Source of the DNA: Acetatifactor sp.
GTDB taxonomy: Bacteria > Bacillota > Clostridia > Lachnospirales > Lachnospiraceae
NCBI GenBank assembly: GCA_029050705.1
Contig: JAIDME010000491.1
Coordinates: forward strand, 1-35,315
DNA length: 35,315 nucleotides
Reading direction: 5' to 3'
Position numbers and translations under genes: made by a program. The notes beneath the pieces are model-generated. The model was not told the origin of the DNA. It worked only from the letters and a program-made list of their open reading frames with translations, and searched no databases. This document shows positions 1-8,034 of the stretch, piece by piece (within the stretch, counting starts at the first letter, position 1; the number at the start of each line of letters is the position of its first letter).

Positions 1-1
1 G

Positions 2-127
2 GTGTATGCGCATCTGCAGGCCTGTGTAATGGTTACCGATAATGTGGAGGGGTGCCGGCGGTATCAGGAGGTTATGGCGGGGAGTGAGGTTGGCAGGAAG
101 AGGAAAGACGGGGAGGGTAAATCCTAA
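2..127 (+). CDS. 3' end of an upstream CDS truncated by the window start (…VYAHLQACVMVTDNVEGCRRYQEVMAGSEVGRKRKDGEGKS*)
   Basis: Open frame 2 from the window edge to TAA at 125-127; stop overlaps the next start as TAATG, suggesting translational coupling. Confidence 0.55.
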   Translation: MYAHLQACVMVTDNVEGCRRYQEVMAGSEVGRKRKDGEGKS

Positions 128-852
128 TGAGAAAAATCGTGAAAAATACTGTATTTATTCTATTGCTTCTTACCTTAAGCGTGTCTACCGCGCTTTTGGC
201 ATATTTATACTTTTTCTCATCAGGCGGCAGAGGGGGTTGGGGAGACAAGAACCTTTCCGGTGAGTGGACTGCAGAGCTAAATATGACGGACCAGGCCGCA
301 GTCACAGCGCTTAGCTGGCTGCAGGACATAGAAGCTGTCTCCGTCTCGTTGGAAGATATGGAGGCATATATGCAAGATTTGACCATACAGGTCAATCTGA
401 CTCTGGAGCAAACCGGCCGCTCTGCGGGGACCTTTCACTGCAATATCCTGCCGGAAAACTATGACGCCTGCAATCAGGCTGCCTATGAGGCATTTGCCGC
501 AGCTTTCCGGGAGCTTTTGACCGAGAGGCTTCATATGGCAGGCTACACGGGAGATATAGACAAGGAGGCTGTTGAAGCCCTTGTAACCGAGACTTTCGGG
601 ATGTCCACCATGTCCTATCTGATGTCCTGCGGTCCGGTCCTGCTTCCTTCCCTGGAAGAGTTACAGGCCCAATATGACGGCAGCGGCACCTATGAGGCGG
701 CAGAAGGCGTTCTGACCAGGCAGTTTGAAGCCGGCGGGACTGTGACCACAAGGGCGGAACGTTATATCAGGAAGGATTCCACCCTGATTCTGTACGAAGA
801 AAACGATTCCGGTGCCAACGGACTTATATACATTTTAAAACAATCCCAGTAA
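127..852 (+). CDS. Hypothetical membrane-anchored/secreted protein
   Basis: 241-aa ORF; N-terminal hydrophobic helix MRKIVKNTVFILLLLTLSVSTALLAYLYFF; no family recognised. Confidence 0.75.
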   Translation: MRKIVKNTVFILLLLTLSVSTALLAYLYFFSSGGRGGWGDKNLSGEWTAELNMTDQAAVTALSWLQDIEAVSVSLEDMEAYMQDLTIQVNLTLEQTGRSAGTFHCNILPENYDACNQAAYEAFAAAFRELLTERLHMAGYTGDIDKEAVEALVTETFGMSTMSYLMSCGPVLLPSLEELQAQYDGSGTYEAAEGVLTRQFEAGGTVTTRAERYIRKDSTLILYEENDSGANGLIYILKQSQ

Positions 853-924
853 TCTCTTTTCAGGCAAATGGTATGAAGCCGGTTGCCGGACAAGAGCAGA
901 AGAAAAACGGGAAGGGAGATTCAA

Positions 925-2400
925 ATGAAAACATTTTTACAGAAAGTAAGCTCCATTATGTTATCCGTAATCCTGGTATGTTCCATCCTGCCGGCCAGGG
1001 CAGCCGCAAGCTATGAGATTCCCGGAACCTGTCAGGTACAGGCGGATACCGGCGCCGCACGCACTGTAAAAACTCTGGATTATGGCTATGATAACAACAC
1101 CTACCTTTCCCTGCGGGACATGGCCATGGTTCTTAAGGATACGGACAAATCCTTTTCTCTGGATATCAAAAAGAGCGCCGTTTCCCTGAATCCGGGAAGC
1201 AGCTACACACCTGTAGGAGGAGAAAATACCCCTTGGGAAGACAGTGAAAACCCGGATATTTCCCTGCGGCGAAACGAATTCAAGGTAAGCGGAAAAATTG
1301 TATATTACTATACTCTGATTATGAAACTGTCTTCCGGTTATTACGATTGCTTTATGATGGCAGCAGATCTGGCAATGATCCTGGATGTAGACATCACTGT
1401 TCCTGATGCAGGCGTTCTGCAGTTCCGCACAGAGGAGTCTTTCAGCGTATCGCCCGCCGCTTTGGAACAAAACGGTTATTTTTACGGAGTCAACAGCGTG
1501 CTGGTGGGAGATGCCACCACCGGGGAGGTCTATTACCGCTATCAGTCCGATATGCCCTTTCCCATAGCCAGCACCACCAAGCTTATGACTTGTCTCCTGG
1601 TCATGGATGCCATCTCGGCCGGGCAGCTTACTATGAGGGATTCAGTTACTGTCTCTGAAACTGCTGAAGTTTTGTCCGGTTCAGACGATGGAGCAATTCC
1701 CCTGGAGGCCGGACAACAGATTCCCGTACATGATCTCCTACGGGGCGCCCTTCTGCCTTCCAGCAACGAATGTGCACTGTGTCTGGCTCAGTCTGTTGCC
1801 GGTTCAGAGGAAGCATTTGTTCGAATGATGAATCAGAAAGCGCTGGATTTGGGTCTTTCTCAGGCGATTTTTTTCAATAGTCACGGTCTGCCGTCCTACA
1901 CGGAAGATATTGTTCCCGCAAAGCGTCAGAACCGCATGAGCGCGGAGGACATGTTCCGGCTGGTATCTTATCTGTTGAAGGTCTATCCTCAGATTACGGA
2001 TATTACTTCTCTGCAATCTGCCACTTTGGATTCTCTCAACCGGGAAGTGCGCAACACCAATCCGCTTCTGTATAATCTGCCCGGAGTTACCGGCTTAAAA
2101 ACCGGAACCACCAACAAAGCCGGAGCCTGTCTGGTCACATCCCTGACCGCGGACGACGGGATCATGGAGCATGATCTGGTAGTGATTGTTCTGGGCACCG
2201 AGGATTCCATAGAGAGGGGACGGGTGTCGGGATTGCTGGCCAGATATGCCCTGCAGGCCTTTTATACAGGCATGGAAAATCCGGAGACCGGGACATCTGC
2301 CCAGACTTCCGGAAATCTGCCCATACACGCCGAGGCGGCGGTGGATTGTATTCTTCGGACCGCAAAAAAACATCAGTCCGCCGCAGGCAACGTCAGATAA
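925..2400 (+). CDS. D-alanyl-D-alanine carboxypeptidase (peptidase S11, DacF-like) with N-terminal copper-amine-oxidase-like domain
   Basis: Signal peptide MKTFLQKVSSIMLSVILVCSILPARAAA; SxxK (STTK), SxN (SSNE), KTG (LKTGTT) motifs. ATG 925 preferred over the 883 ORF start because an AGGGAG RBS precedes it. Confidence 0.88.
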   Translation: MKTFLQKVSSIMLSVILVCSILPARAAASYEIPGTCQVQADTGAARTVKTLDYGYDNNTYLSLRDMAMVLKDTDKSFSLDIKKSAVSLNPGSSYTPVGGENTPWEDSENPDISLRRNEFKVSGKIVYYYTLIMKLSSGYYDCFMMAADLAMILDVDITVPDAGVLQFRTEESFSVSPAALEQNGYFYGVNSVLVGDATTGEVYYRYQSDMPFPIASTTKLMTCLLVMDAISAGQLTMRDSVTVSETAEVLSGSDDGAIPLEAGQQIPVHDLLRGALLPSSNECALCLAQSVAGSEEAFVRMMNQKALDLGLSQAIFFNSHGLPSYTEDIVPAKRQNRMSAEDMFRLVSYLLKVYPQITDITSLQSATLDSLNREVRNTNPLLYNLPGVTGLKTGTTNKAGACLVTSLTADDGIMEHDLVVIVLGTEDSIERGRVSGLLARYALQAFYTGMENPETGTSAQTSGNLPIHAEAAVDCILRTAKKHQSAAGNVR

Positions 2401-3020
2401 TTGAGGGTTCCCTGCGGCAAGCCGGTTCCTTTTTCCAGCAGTGCTACAAGCCCGCGGATGGTCTCCTCTGAGTCCTCGGCGGTGGAGGATAAAAAGGTGT
2501 TGTTCAGCTTCACGGCGAGCACGATGAGTACGATCTCAGCCAGAGCTGCCGGATATTCAAAATGAATGTCCCCCGCGGCAATCCCCTGTTTGATGATCTC
2601 TGTCAGGCTCGGTTTTAATTCGGCAATCAGATGGTTCATATATTTCTGATGAAGATATGCGATATCCTGCACGCTGGCTCCTGTGTCCGGAGTCGTATGA
2701 TTTTGATTTAAAAATGCATTTGATGAATTGCGGCATGCCTGAAGGATCATGGCCATGCGTGTAAAAGGCGAAATTTCTGTCTGCTCAGCCAGATTTTTCG
2801 CCGTTTTTAATGGTTTTTCATAATTTCTTTTGATCAGAGCATCCAGGATTGCTTCTTTTGAGGGAAAGTAATAGTATATGCTTCCCTTTCCGATTCCGGC
2901 TTTGCCCGCGATATCGCTCACGGAAATATTTTGTATTGTTTTGTCCTCCAGAAGTTGCTGAAGCGCATCTAAAATTCTGTCATATTTCTTTATGTCCGGC
3001 ATTTCCAACCTCCGTGTCAC
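2373..3020 (-). CDS. TetR/AcrR family transcriptional regulator
   Basis: N-terminal HTH NISVSDIAGKAGIGKGSIYYYFPSKEAILDAL; divergent from the next operon. 3' end overlaps the convergent carboxypeptidase gene by 28 nt. Confidence 0.92.
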   Translation of the reverse strand: MTRRLEMPDIKKYDRILDALQQLLEDKTIQNISVSDIAGKAGIGKGSIYYYFPSKEAILDALIKRNYEKPLKTAKNLAEQTEISPFTRMAMILQACRNSSNAFLNQNHTTPDTGASVQDIAYLHQKYMNHLIAELKPSLTEIIKQGIAAGDIHFEYPAALAEIVLIVLAVKLNNTFLSSTAEDSEETIRGLVALLEKGTGLPQGTLNYLTLPAAD

Positions 3021-3129
3021 AATGAATGATTCAATTAAAAAAAATCATAGCATAAACATGATTGGCAGACAATTAAAAATGTAATACAAAATTTGAGAAA
3101 ATTTCCGGATAAATTTGGAACAAAATGTA

Positions 3130-3190
3130 ATTGACTGCCGGTCGAGGTTTGTGATATTGTTTATCTGCATAGATTCGACCAGCGGTCGAA
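3130..3190 (+). promoter_or_regulatory. Promoter of the SCP2-AMP-ligase operon with two TetR-type operator candidates
   Basis: -35 TTGACT (3131-3136), 18-nt spacer, -10 TATTGT (3155-3160). Perfect inverted repeat TTCGACC-AGC-GGTCGAA (3174-3190) and a related imperfect copy ATTGACT-GCC-GGTCGAG (3130-3146) over the -35. Confidence 0.7.
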
Positions 3191-3250
3191 AAGGCGCACA
3201 TAATAATATACATATATTCAGTGAATCGTAAAGTGGAATGGAGGAGAGTA

Positions 3251-3685
3251 ATGACTTACGCAGATTTATTTTATGAGATCAAAGGGAAGTTTATGGGAGC
3301 CGATGTGAGCGATATCCATGAGCATCTGGCTTTTCAGTTCGACATTGAGGATGAGGAAGCCGGCGGAGCTTTTTATGTGGAAGTTAAAGACGGTGTACTG
3401 TACGTGGAACCATACGAGTATTATGACAGAGATGCAAAGTTCATCTGCGCGCCGGATGTACTTTTCAGGATTGCAGACGGAGAAATGGACCCGGTTGCGG
3501 CATTTACGGAGCAGAAGCTTAAGGTTGAGGGAAGCATTGAGAAGGCGCTGCGATTGAAGGAGATCATAGAGCTGAAAAAGGGAACCGCAAAAAACATTGT
3601 TCAAAAGGCTACTGACAAAGTGGTGACCACTGTGGTCAAAACGGTGGCTAAGAAGGCGGCGGAGAAGGACAATAAGAAAAAATAA
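3251..3685 (+). CDS. SCP2 sterol-binding-domain-like protein
   Basis: Start MTYADLFYEIKGKFMGAD after a ggagagta RBS; SCP2-like pattern (AFQFDIEDEEAGGAFYVEVKDG…DAKFICAPDVLFRIADGEMDPVAAFTEQKLKVEGSIEKALRLKEI). Confidence 0.75.
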   Translation: MTYADLFYEIKGKFMGADVSDIHEHLAFQFDIEDEEAGGAFYVEVKDGVLYVEPYEYYDRDAKFICAPDVLFRIADGEMDPVAAFTEQKLKVEGSIEKALRLKEIIELKKGTAKNIVQKATDKVVTTVVKTVAKKAAEKDNKKK

Positions 3686-3698
3686 GGATGGTGAAACG

Positions 3699-4682
3699 GT
3701 GGGAGCATTGAAAAATATCGTAGTTGCGTCAGGGCTTCTTGCCGCAGCAGGGATAGGAGAAACGGTATATTTCTACAACAGGACCATGAAGCGGAGAAAT
3801 GCCAAAACAGACAGAACCATGAAGATGTCGGGTACGGACTGGGAGAAGTATTTTCCGCTGATGGAAGAGCGAAGGGGATTCGTGATGGAGCAGCCGCATC
3901 GGGATGTGTATTTGACGTCTTTCGATGGGCTGAAGCTCCACGCTACATATTTTCCGGCGATTGAAGATACTGAGATTGAAAATAAAGGGATTAAGAAAGC
4001 AGTAATCTGTTTTCATGGCTACACGGGGGAGGGGCTCAGCAACCATATCGCGATTGCCGATTACTTCCTCAAACATGGTTATGCCATTCTGCTGCCGGAT
4101 GCCAGGGCCCACGGTGAGAGCGAAGGTGAGTATATCGGTTTCGGGTGTCCGGACAGAAAGGATGCTCTGGACTGGATCAAGTGGCTGATACAGGAGTGCG
4201 GCGGAGACGTGAAGATCATGCTCCACGGTACATCCATGGGCGGAGCTACGGTGCTGATGACAAGTGGTCTGAAGCTGCCTGCCAATGTCAGGGGAATTGT
4301 GTCGGACTGCGGTTTCACTTCACCCAAAGAGGTCTTTACCCATGTGCTGAACAGCATATATCATCTGCCTGCTTTTCCGGCGATTCAGGGCGCCGACCTG
4401 CTCAATAGAAAGTTTGCGGGTTATGGGATGGATGAGTGCAATGCCAAATATGAGGTGCGGAAAGCGGAAGTGCCGATCCTGTTCATACATGGTTCGGCGG
4501 ATACTTTTGTACCATGCAGTATGTGCCATGAAATTTATGCCAACTGCTCCTCGCCGAAGCGCAGGCTGATCGTGGAGGGCGCCGCTCATGCGGAGAGCTA
4601 TTACAAGGACATGGATGCTTACGAAAAAGCATTGAATGAGTTTGCAGAGGAAATATTCGGAGGTAAAGGTAAAGCAGAATGA
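3699..4682 (+). CDS. Alpha/beta hydrolase (serine hydrolase, membrane-anchored N-terminus)
   Basis: FHGYTGEG oxyanion region, GTSMGG nucleophile elbow, C-terminal His in EGAAHAESYY. Confidence 0.88.
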   Translation: MGALKNIVVASGLLAAAGIGETVYFYNRTMKRRNAKTDRTMKMSGTDWEKYFPLMEERRGFVMEQPHRDVYLTSFDGLKLHATYFPAIEDTEIENKGIKKAVICFHGYTGEGLSNHIAIADYFLKHGYAILLPDARAHGESEGEYIGFGCPDRKDALDWIKWLIQECGGDVKIMLHGTSMGGATVLMTSGLKLPANVRGIVSDCGFTSPKEVFTHVLNSIYHLPAFPAIQGADLLNRKFAGYGMDECNAKYEVRKAEVPILFIHGSADTFVPCSMCHEIYANCSSPKRRLIVEGAAHAESYYKDMDAYEKALNEFAEEIFGGKGKAE

Positions 4683-6082
4683 AGACAAGAAAAGGTTGCA
4701 GGACATATCCGCTGACGGTGGCGCAGAAATTTCATAATTACTATTCTCAGTATTGTCCGGGGAAAGAGATCCTGAATGTGGGAACCAGTCTGACCATAGA
4801 GTTTGAACTGAATGTGGATGAGCTGCGGAAAGCTATCTATAAGGCATATGAACGGTGCGAATCCATGCGGGCGCGCCTGGTGTATGACAAGGCTGAAAAG
4901 GAGTGGTATCAGTATATCGCAGAGAGGGAAGATCGCGAGATTGAATTTGTGGATTTTACGGGGAAGACCATGGATGAAGCGGAAGCTGAGATGACGGCAT
5001 GGACGCGGGTCCCTTTTGACAAGGAAGACGCGCCCATGAACAGGGTCGTTATCATCAAGACGCCGGACGGTTTTGCGGGTATGTATATTGTGGGGGATCA
5101 CAGATTTCTCGATGCGCAGTCATTGATCGGCTTTATGAAGGATGTCATAGAACTGTACTGTAATGCAAATTTTGAAAATATTCCTTACCCTGCCGATATG
5201 CGCTCCTATACAGAGCAGGTTGAGAAAGATCTGGCCTATGAGGCCGGCAGCAGGGCGCAGGCAAGAGACAGGGAGTATTTCCGTAAGCTGATTGAGGAAT
5301 CCGAACCGATCTACAATGGCATAGAAGGCCCGAAGAAGCTGGAGGAAGCAAGAGCGGCAACGGGTAATCCGAATCTCAGGGCGGCTCCTACCGGCTCGGA
5401 CAGCTTTGCGGCGGCAATCGATATCTTCCATCTGGAGGAAGAGCCTACAAAGCGGCTGATGACATTCTGTGAACAACAGCATATTTCGCTGCAGTGCCTG
5501 CTCGTGATGGGAATACGTACTTATCTGCAGAAGCTCAATCAGTGTGATGACGTGTCATTGCAGATTGCATATGCCCGCCGGGCTACGCTGCAGGAAAAGA
5601 AATCGGGCGGAACACGTATACACTGTTTCCCGTTCAGAACCGTAATTTCTGAGGAAAAGACCTTTTTGGAGGGAGTCTTTGAGATCCGAGATAAGCAGAA
5701 TGAGGTGTTCCGGTATGTGAATTTTGATCCGGGTGAATATCTTTCTTACAGAAGTCAGTATTACAATCCGCCGAGAGGCATGGGATATGAGACGGTATCG
5801 CTCACATATCAGCCGGCCACATTGAGGGAAAAGGGCCTGACGGACCTCGGCGGCATCAGATATAAGACGAAAAGATACTGCAACGGATATTATTCAGACG
5901 GTATGTACCTCACGGTTATGCACCGGCCGGAGGATAACGGACTGGATTTCAGCTTCGAGCATCAGGTAAAGGCTTACAGCAAAGAGCAGTTGGAGTATTT
6001 CTACTATTATATCTGTAAGATCATGTTTAAGGGAATCGAGAATCCGAATCTTAAGATCGGAGATATAATAAAGCTGGTGTAG
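4679..6082 (+). CDS. Stand-alone condensation-domain (NRPS C-domain/acyltransferase-like) protein
   Basis: ATGA overlap with previous gene; C-domain fold features and variant HHxxxDG motif read as GDHRFLDA; next to ACP and AMP-ligase. Confidence 0.7.
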   Translation: MKTRKGCRTYPLTVAQKFHNYYSQYCPGKEILNVGTSLTIEFELNVDELRKAIYKAYERCESMRARLVYDKAEKEWYQYIAEREDREIEFVDFTGKTMDEAEAEMTAWTRVPFDKEDAPMNRVVIIKTPDGFAGMYIVGDHRFLDAQSLIGFMKDVIELYCNANFENIPYPADMRSYTEQVEKDLAYEAGSRAQARDREYFRKLIEESEPIYNGIEGPKKLEEARAATGNPNLRAAPTGSDSFAAAIDIFHLEEEPTKRLMTFCEQQHISLQCLLVMGIRTYLQKLNQCDDVSLQIAYARRATLQEKKSGGTRIHCFPFRTVISEEKTFLEGVFEIRDKQNEVFRYVNFDPGEYLSYRSQYYNPPRGMGYETVSLTYQPATLREKGLTDLGGIRYKTKRYCNGYYSDGMYLTVMHRPEDNGLDFSFEHQVKAYSKEQLEYFYYYICKIMFKGIENPNLKIGDIIKLV

Positions 6083-6144
6083 CGGAGCGGCCCGGCTCGT
6101 TGTTGGCGGAAATAAACATAGCATGAATGAAAGGATGAAAGACA

Positions 6145-6369
6145 ATGTTTGAACAGCTGAAGGATATTATTGTAAATTATGTGGAGGTTAAGAAGGAGGA
6201 TATCAGGCCCGAATCACGTTTCATAGAAGATCTGGGTTTCACATCCTTTGATTTTATGAGCATGCTCGGTGAGATTGAGGATGCGCTGGACGTTGAGATC
6301 AATCAGGAGGAAGTGGTCGATATACGCACTGTGCAGGAGGCGGTTGACTATTTGTCGACATTGGTTTAG
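6145..6369 (+). CDS. Acyl/peptidyl carrier protein
   Basis: 74 aa; ESRFIEDLGFTSFDFMSMLGEIEDALDVEI matches the 4'-phosphopantetheine attachment region (Ser in FTSFD). Confidence 0.92.
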   Translation: MFEQLKDIIVNYVEVKKEDIRPESRFIEDLGFTSFDFMSMLGEIEDALDVEINQEEVVDIRTVQEAVDYLSTLV

Positions 6370-6402
6370 CAGGCGTACCCGGGCATGCGGAGAGGAGAAT
6401 GT

Positions 6403-7941
6403 ATGGTTGAATTGCGCAGTACGATCTATGAATTGCTTGTAAAGGCGGAGGAAGCCTATGGCACACAGGATGCCATAAGATATAAGGTAAAGGAAGATGG
6501 TCAAAGCGGTAAAAAAGAAACTAAGGTAGCGGCAAAAACATATACGCAGCTGCGGCAGGACAGCGGGCATTTCTCAATGGCATTGGAAAAATTGGGTGAG
6601 CGGGGCAGACATATCGCCCTCGTCGGCGCCACATCTTATTCCTGGATCACAGGCTATTACGGCATTGTAAATGGCGGCAGTGTGGCGGTGCCCCTTGATG
6701 CAAATCTTCCGGCAGAGGACTTATGTGAACTGATTGACAGGGCGGATGTGACCACCCTTGTTTATGATGAATCGAAAGCCAGTGTGGCGCTTATGGCGGC
6801 GGAGAAGTGTCTGAAGCTTGTCAATATCATAGCAATGGATGCGGATACTGCGGTTCCGAATGCCCTGTCCATGTGGGAACTGATCGGGGATGCACCGGAG
6901 AGAACGGATTATGAGCCGAAGCCGGAGGACCTGGCCACGATCATGTTTACTTCCGGCACTACCGGAAAAAGTAAAGGCGTTATGCTTACCCACAGGAATC
7001 TGGCGGAGAATGCCACAGCGCTCGATATGGGATATGCGCCGGGGATGGTTGTCATGACTGTACTTCCCATTCATCATGCATACTGCCTGAGCATGGATAT
7101 TCTCAAGGGAACTTCTATAGGAGCAATCATCTGTATCAACGATTCTCTTTTGAGAGTTGCCAGAAACATCAAGCTTTTTGAGCCGAATATGATCCTGATG
7201 GTTCCGCTTATGGTGGAAACACTTGCAAAGAAATTGGAGGAAGCGTCTTTTATTCCGGCGGCTCTTGTCAAGGCCAAGGTATTCGGGAAGCAGTTCCATA
7301 CGGTGTGCAGCGGCGGGGCATACCTGAATCCGGCGTATATCGATCTGTTTAAAAAGTACGGCATCACAGTTCTGCAGGGTTACGGCATGACGGAGTGCGC
7401 ACCGGTGATAAGCACAAACTGCAATGATGCGTTTAAGGCGGGATCCATTGGGAAATGTATGCCCAACTGTGAAGTGAAGATTGTAGATGAAGAAATCTGG
7501 GTAAAAGGCACCAGCGTTATGCAGGGTTATTATCAAATGCCTGAGGAGACAGCTCAGACACTGGAAGAGGGCTGGCTGAAAACAGGTGATCTGGGTTACA
7601 TAGACGAGGATGGGTTCCTGTTTTTGACGGGACGCAAGAAAAACCTGATCATTACACCCAACGGCGAGAATGTATCTCCGGAAGAAATTGAGAATAAACT
7701 CAGCGCGAACCGGTTGGTGCAGGAGGTTTTGGTACGTGACAGCGAAGGCGTGATCGAGGCCGAAATCTTTCCTGATTATGAATATGCGGCAAAAAAGAAG
7801 ATCAAGGACCTGCAGGCAGAGCTTCAGTCGATCATTGACGCCTATAATAAGGCGGCGCCGCTTTATAAGCGCGTCTTCAAACTGAAAGTGCGTGATGCGG
7901 AGTTCGAAAAGAATACGACCAAAAAAATCAAGAGATTTTAA
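6403..7941 (+). CDS. AMP-dependent synthetase/ligase (acyl-CoA/acyl-ACP ligase-like)
   Basis: FTSGTTGKSKGVMLTHRN (A3), GYGMTECAPV (A5), TGDLGYIDEDGFLFLTGRKKNLI (A7/A8). Start at MVELRST after gagaggag RBS. Confidence 0.93.
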   Translation: MVELRSTIYELLVKAEEAYGTQDAIRYKVKEDGQSGKKETKVAAKTYTQLRQDSGHFSMALEKLGERGRHIALVGATSYSWITGYYGIVNGGSVAVPLDANLPAEDLCELIDRADVTTLVYDESKASVALMAAEKCLKLVNIIAMDADTAVPNALSMWELIGDAPERTDYEPKPEDLATIMFTSGTTGKSKGVMLTHRNLAENATALDMGYAPGMVVMTVLPIHHAYCLSMDILKGTSIGAIICINDSLLRVARNIKLFEPNMILMVPLMVETLAKKLEEASFIPAALVKAKVFGKQFHTVCSGGAYLNPAYIDLFKKYGITVLQGYGMTECAPVISTNCNDAFKAGSIGKCMPNCEVKIVDEEIWVKGTSVMQGYYQMPEETAQTLEEGWLKTGDLGYIDEDGFLFLTGRKKNLIITPNGENVSPEEIENKLSANRLVQEVLVRDSEGVIEAEIFPDYEYAAKKKIKDLQAELQSIIDAYNKAAPLYKRVFKLKVRDAEFEKNTTKKIKRF

Positions 7942-8034
7942 TAAGTTGTCATTTAAGTCCCGGCCTGATATACTTACTGTATTGAGGTGATGTACACCTG
8001 CGTTTGAAATTGAAGGATAGGCGAGGGACTACAC

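Noticed and set aside
6721-7536. 271-aa minus-strand ORF inside the AMP-ligase
   Set aside because: Antisense to a well-supported ligase with conserved motifs; no independent evidence.
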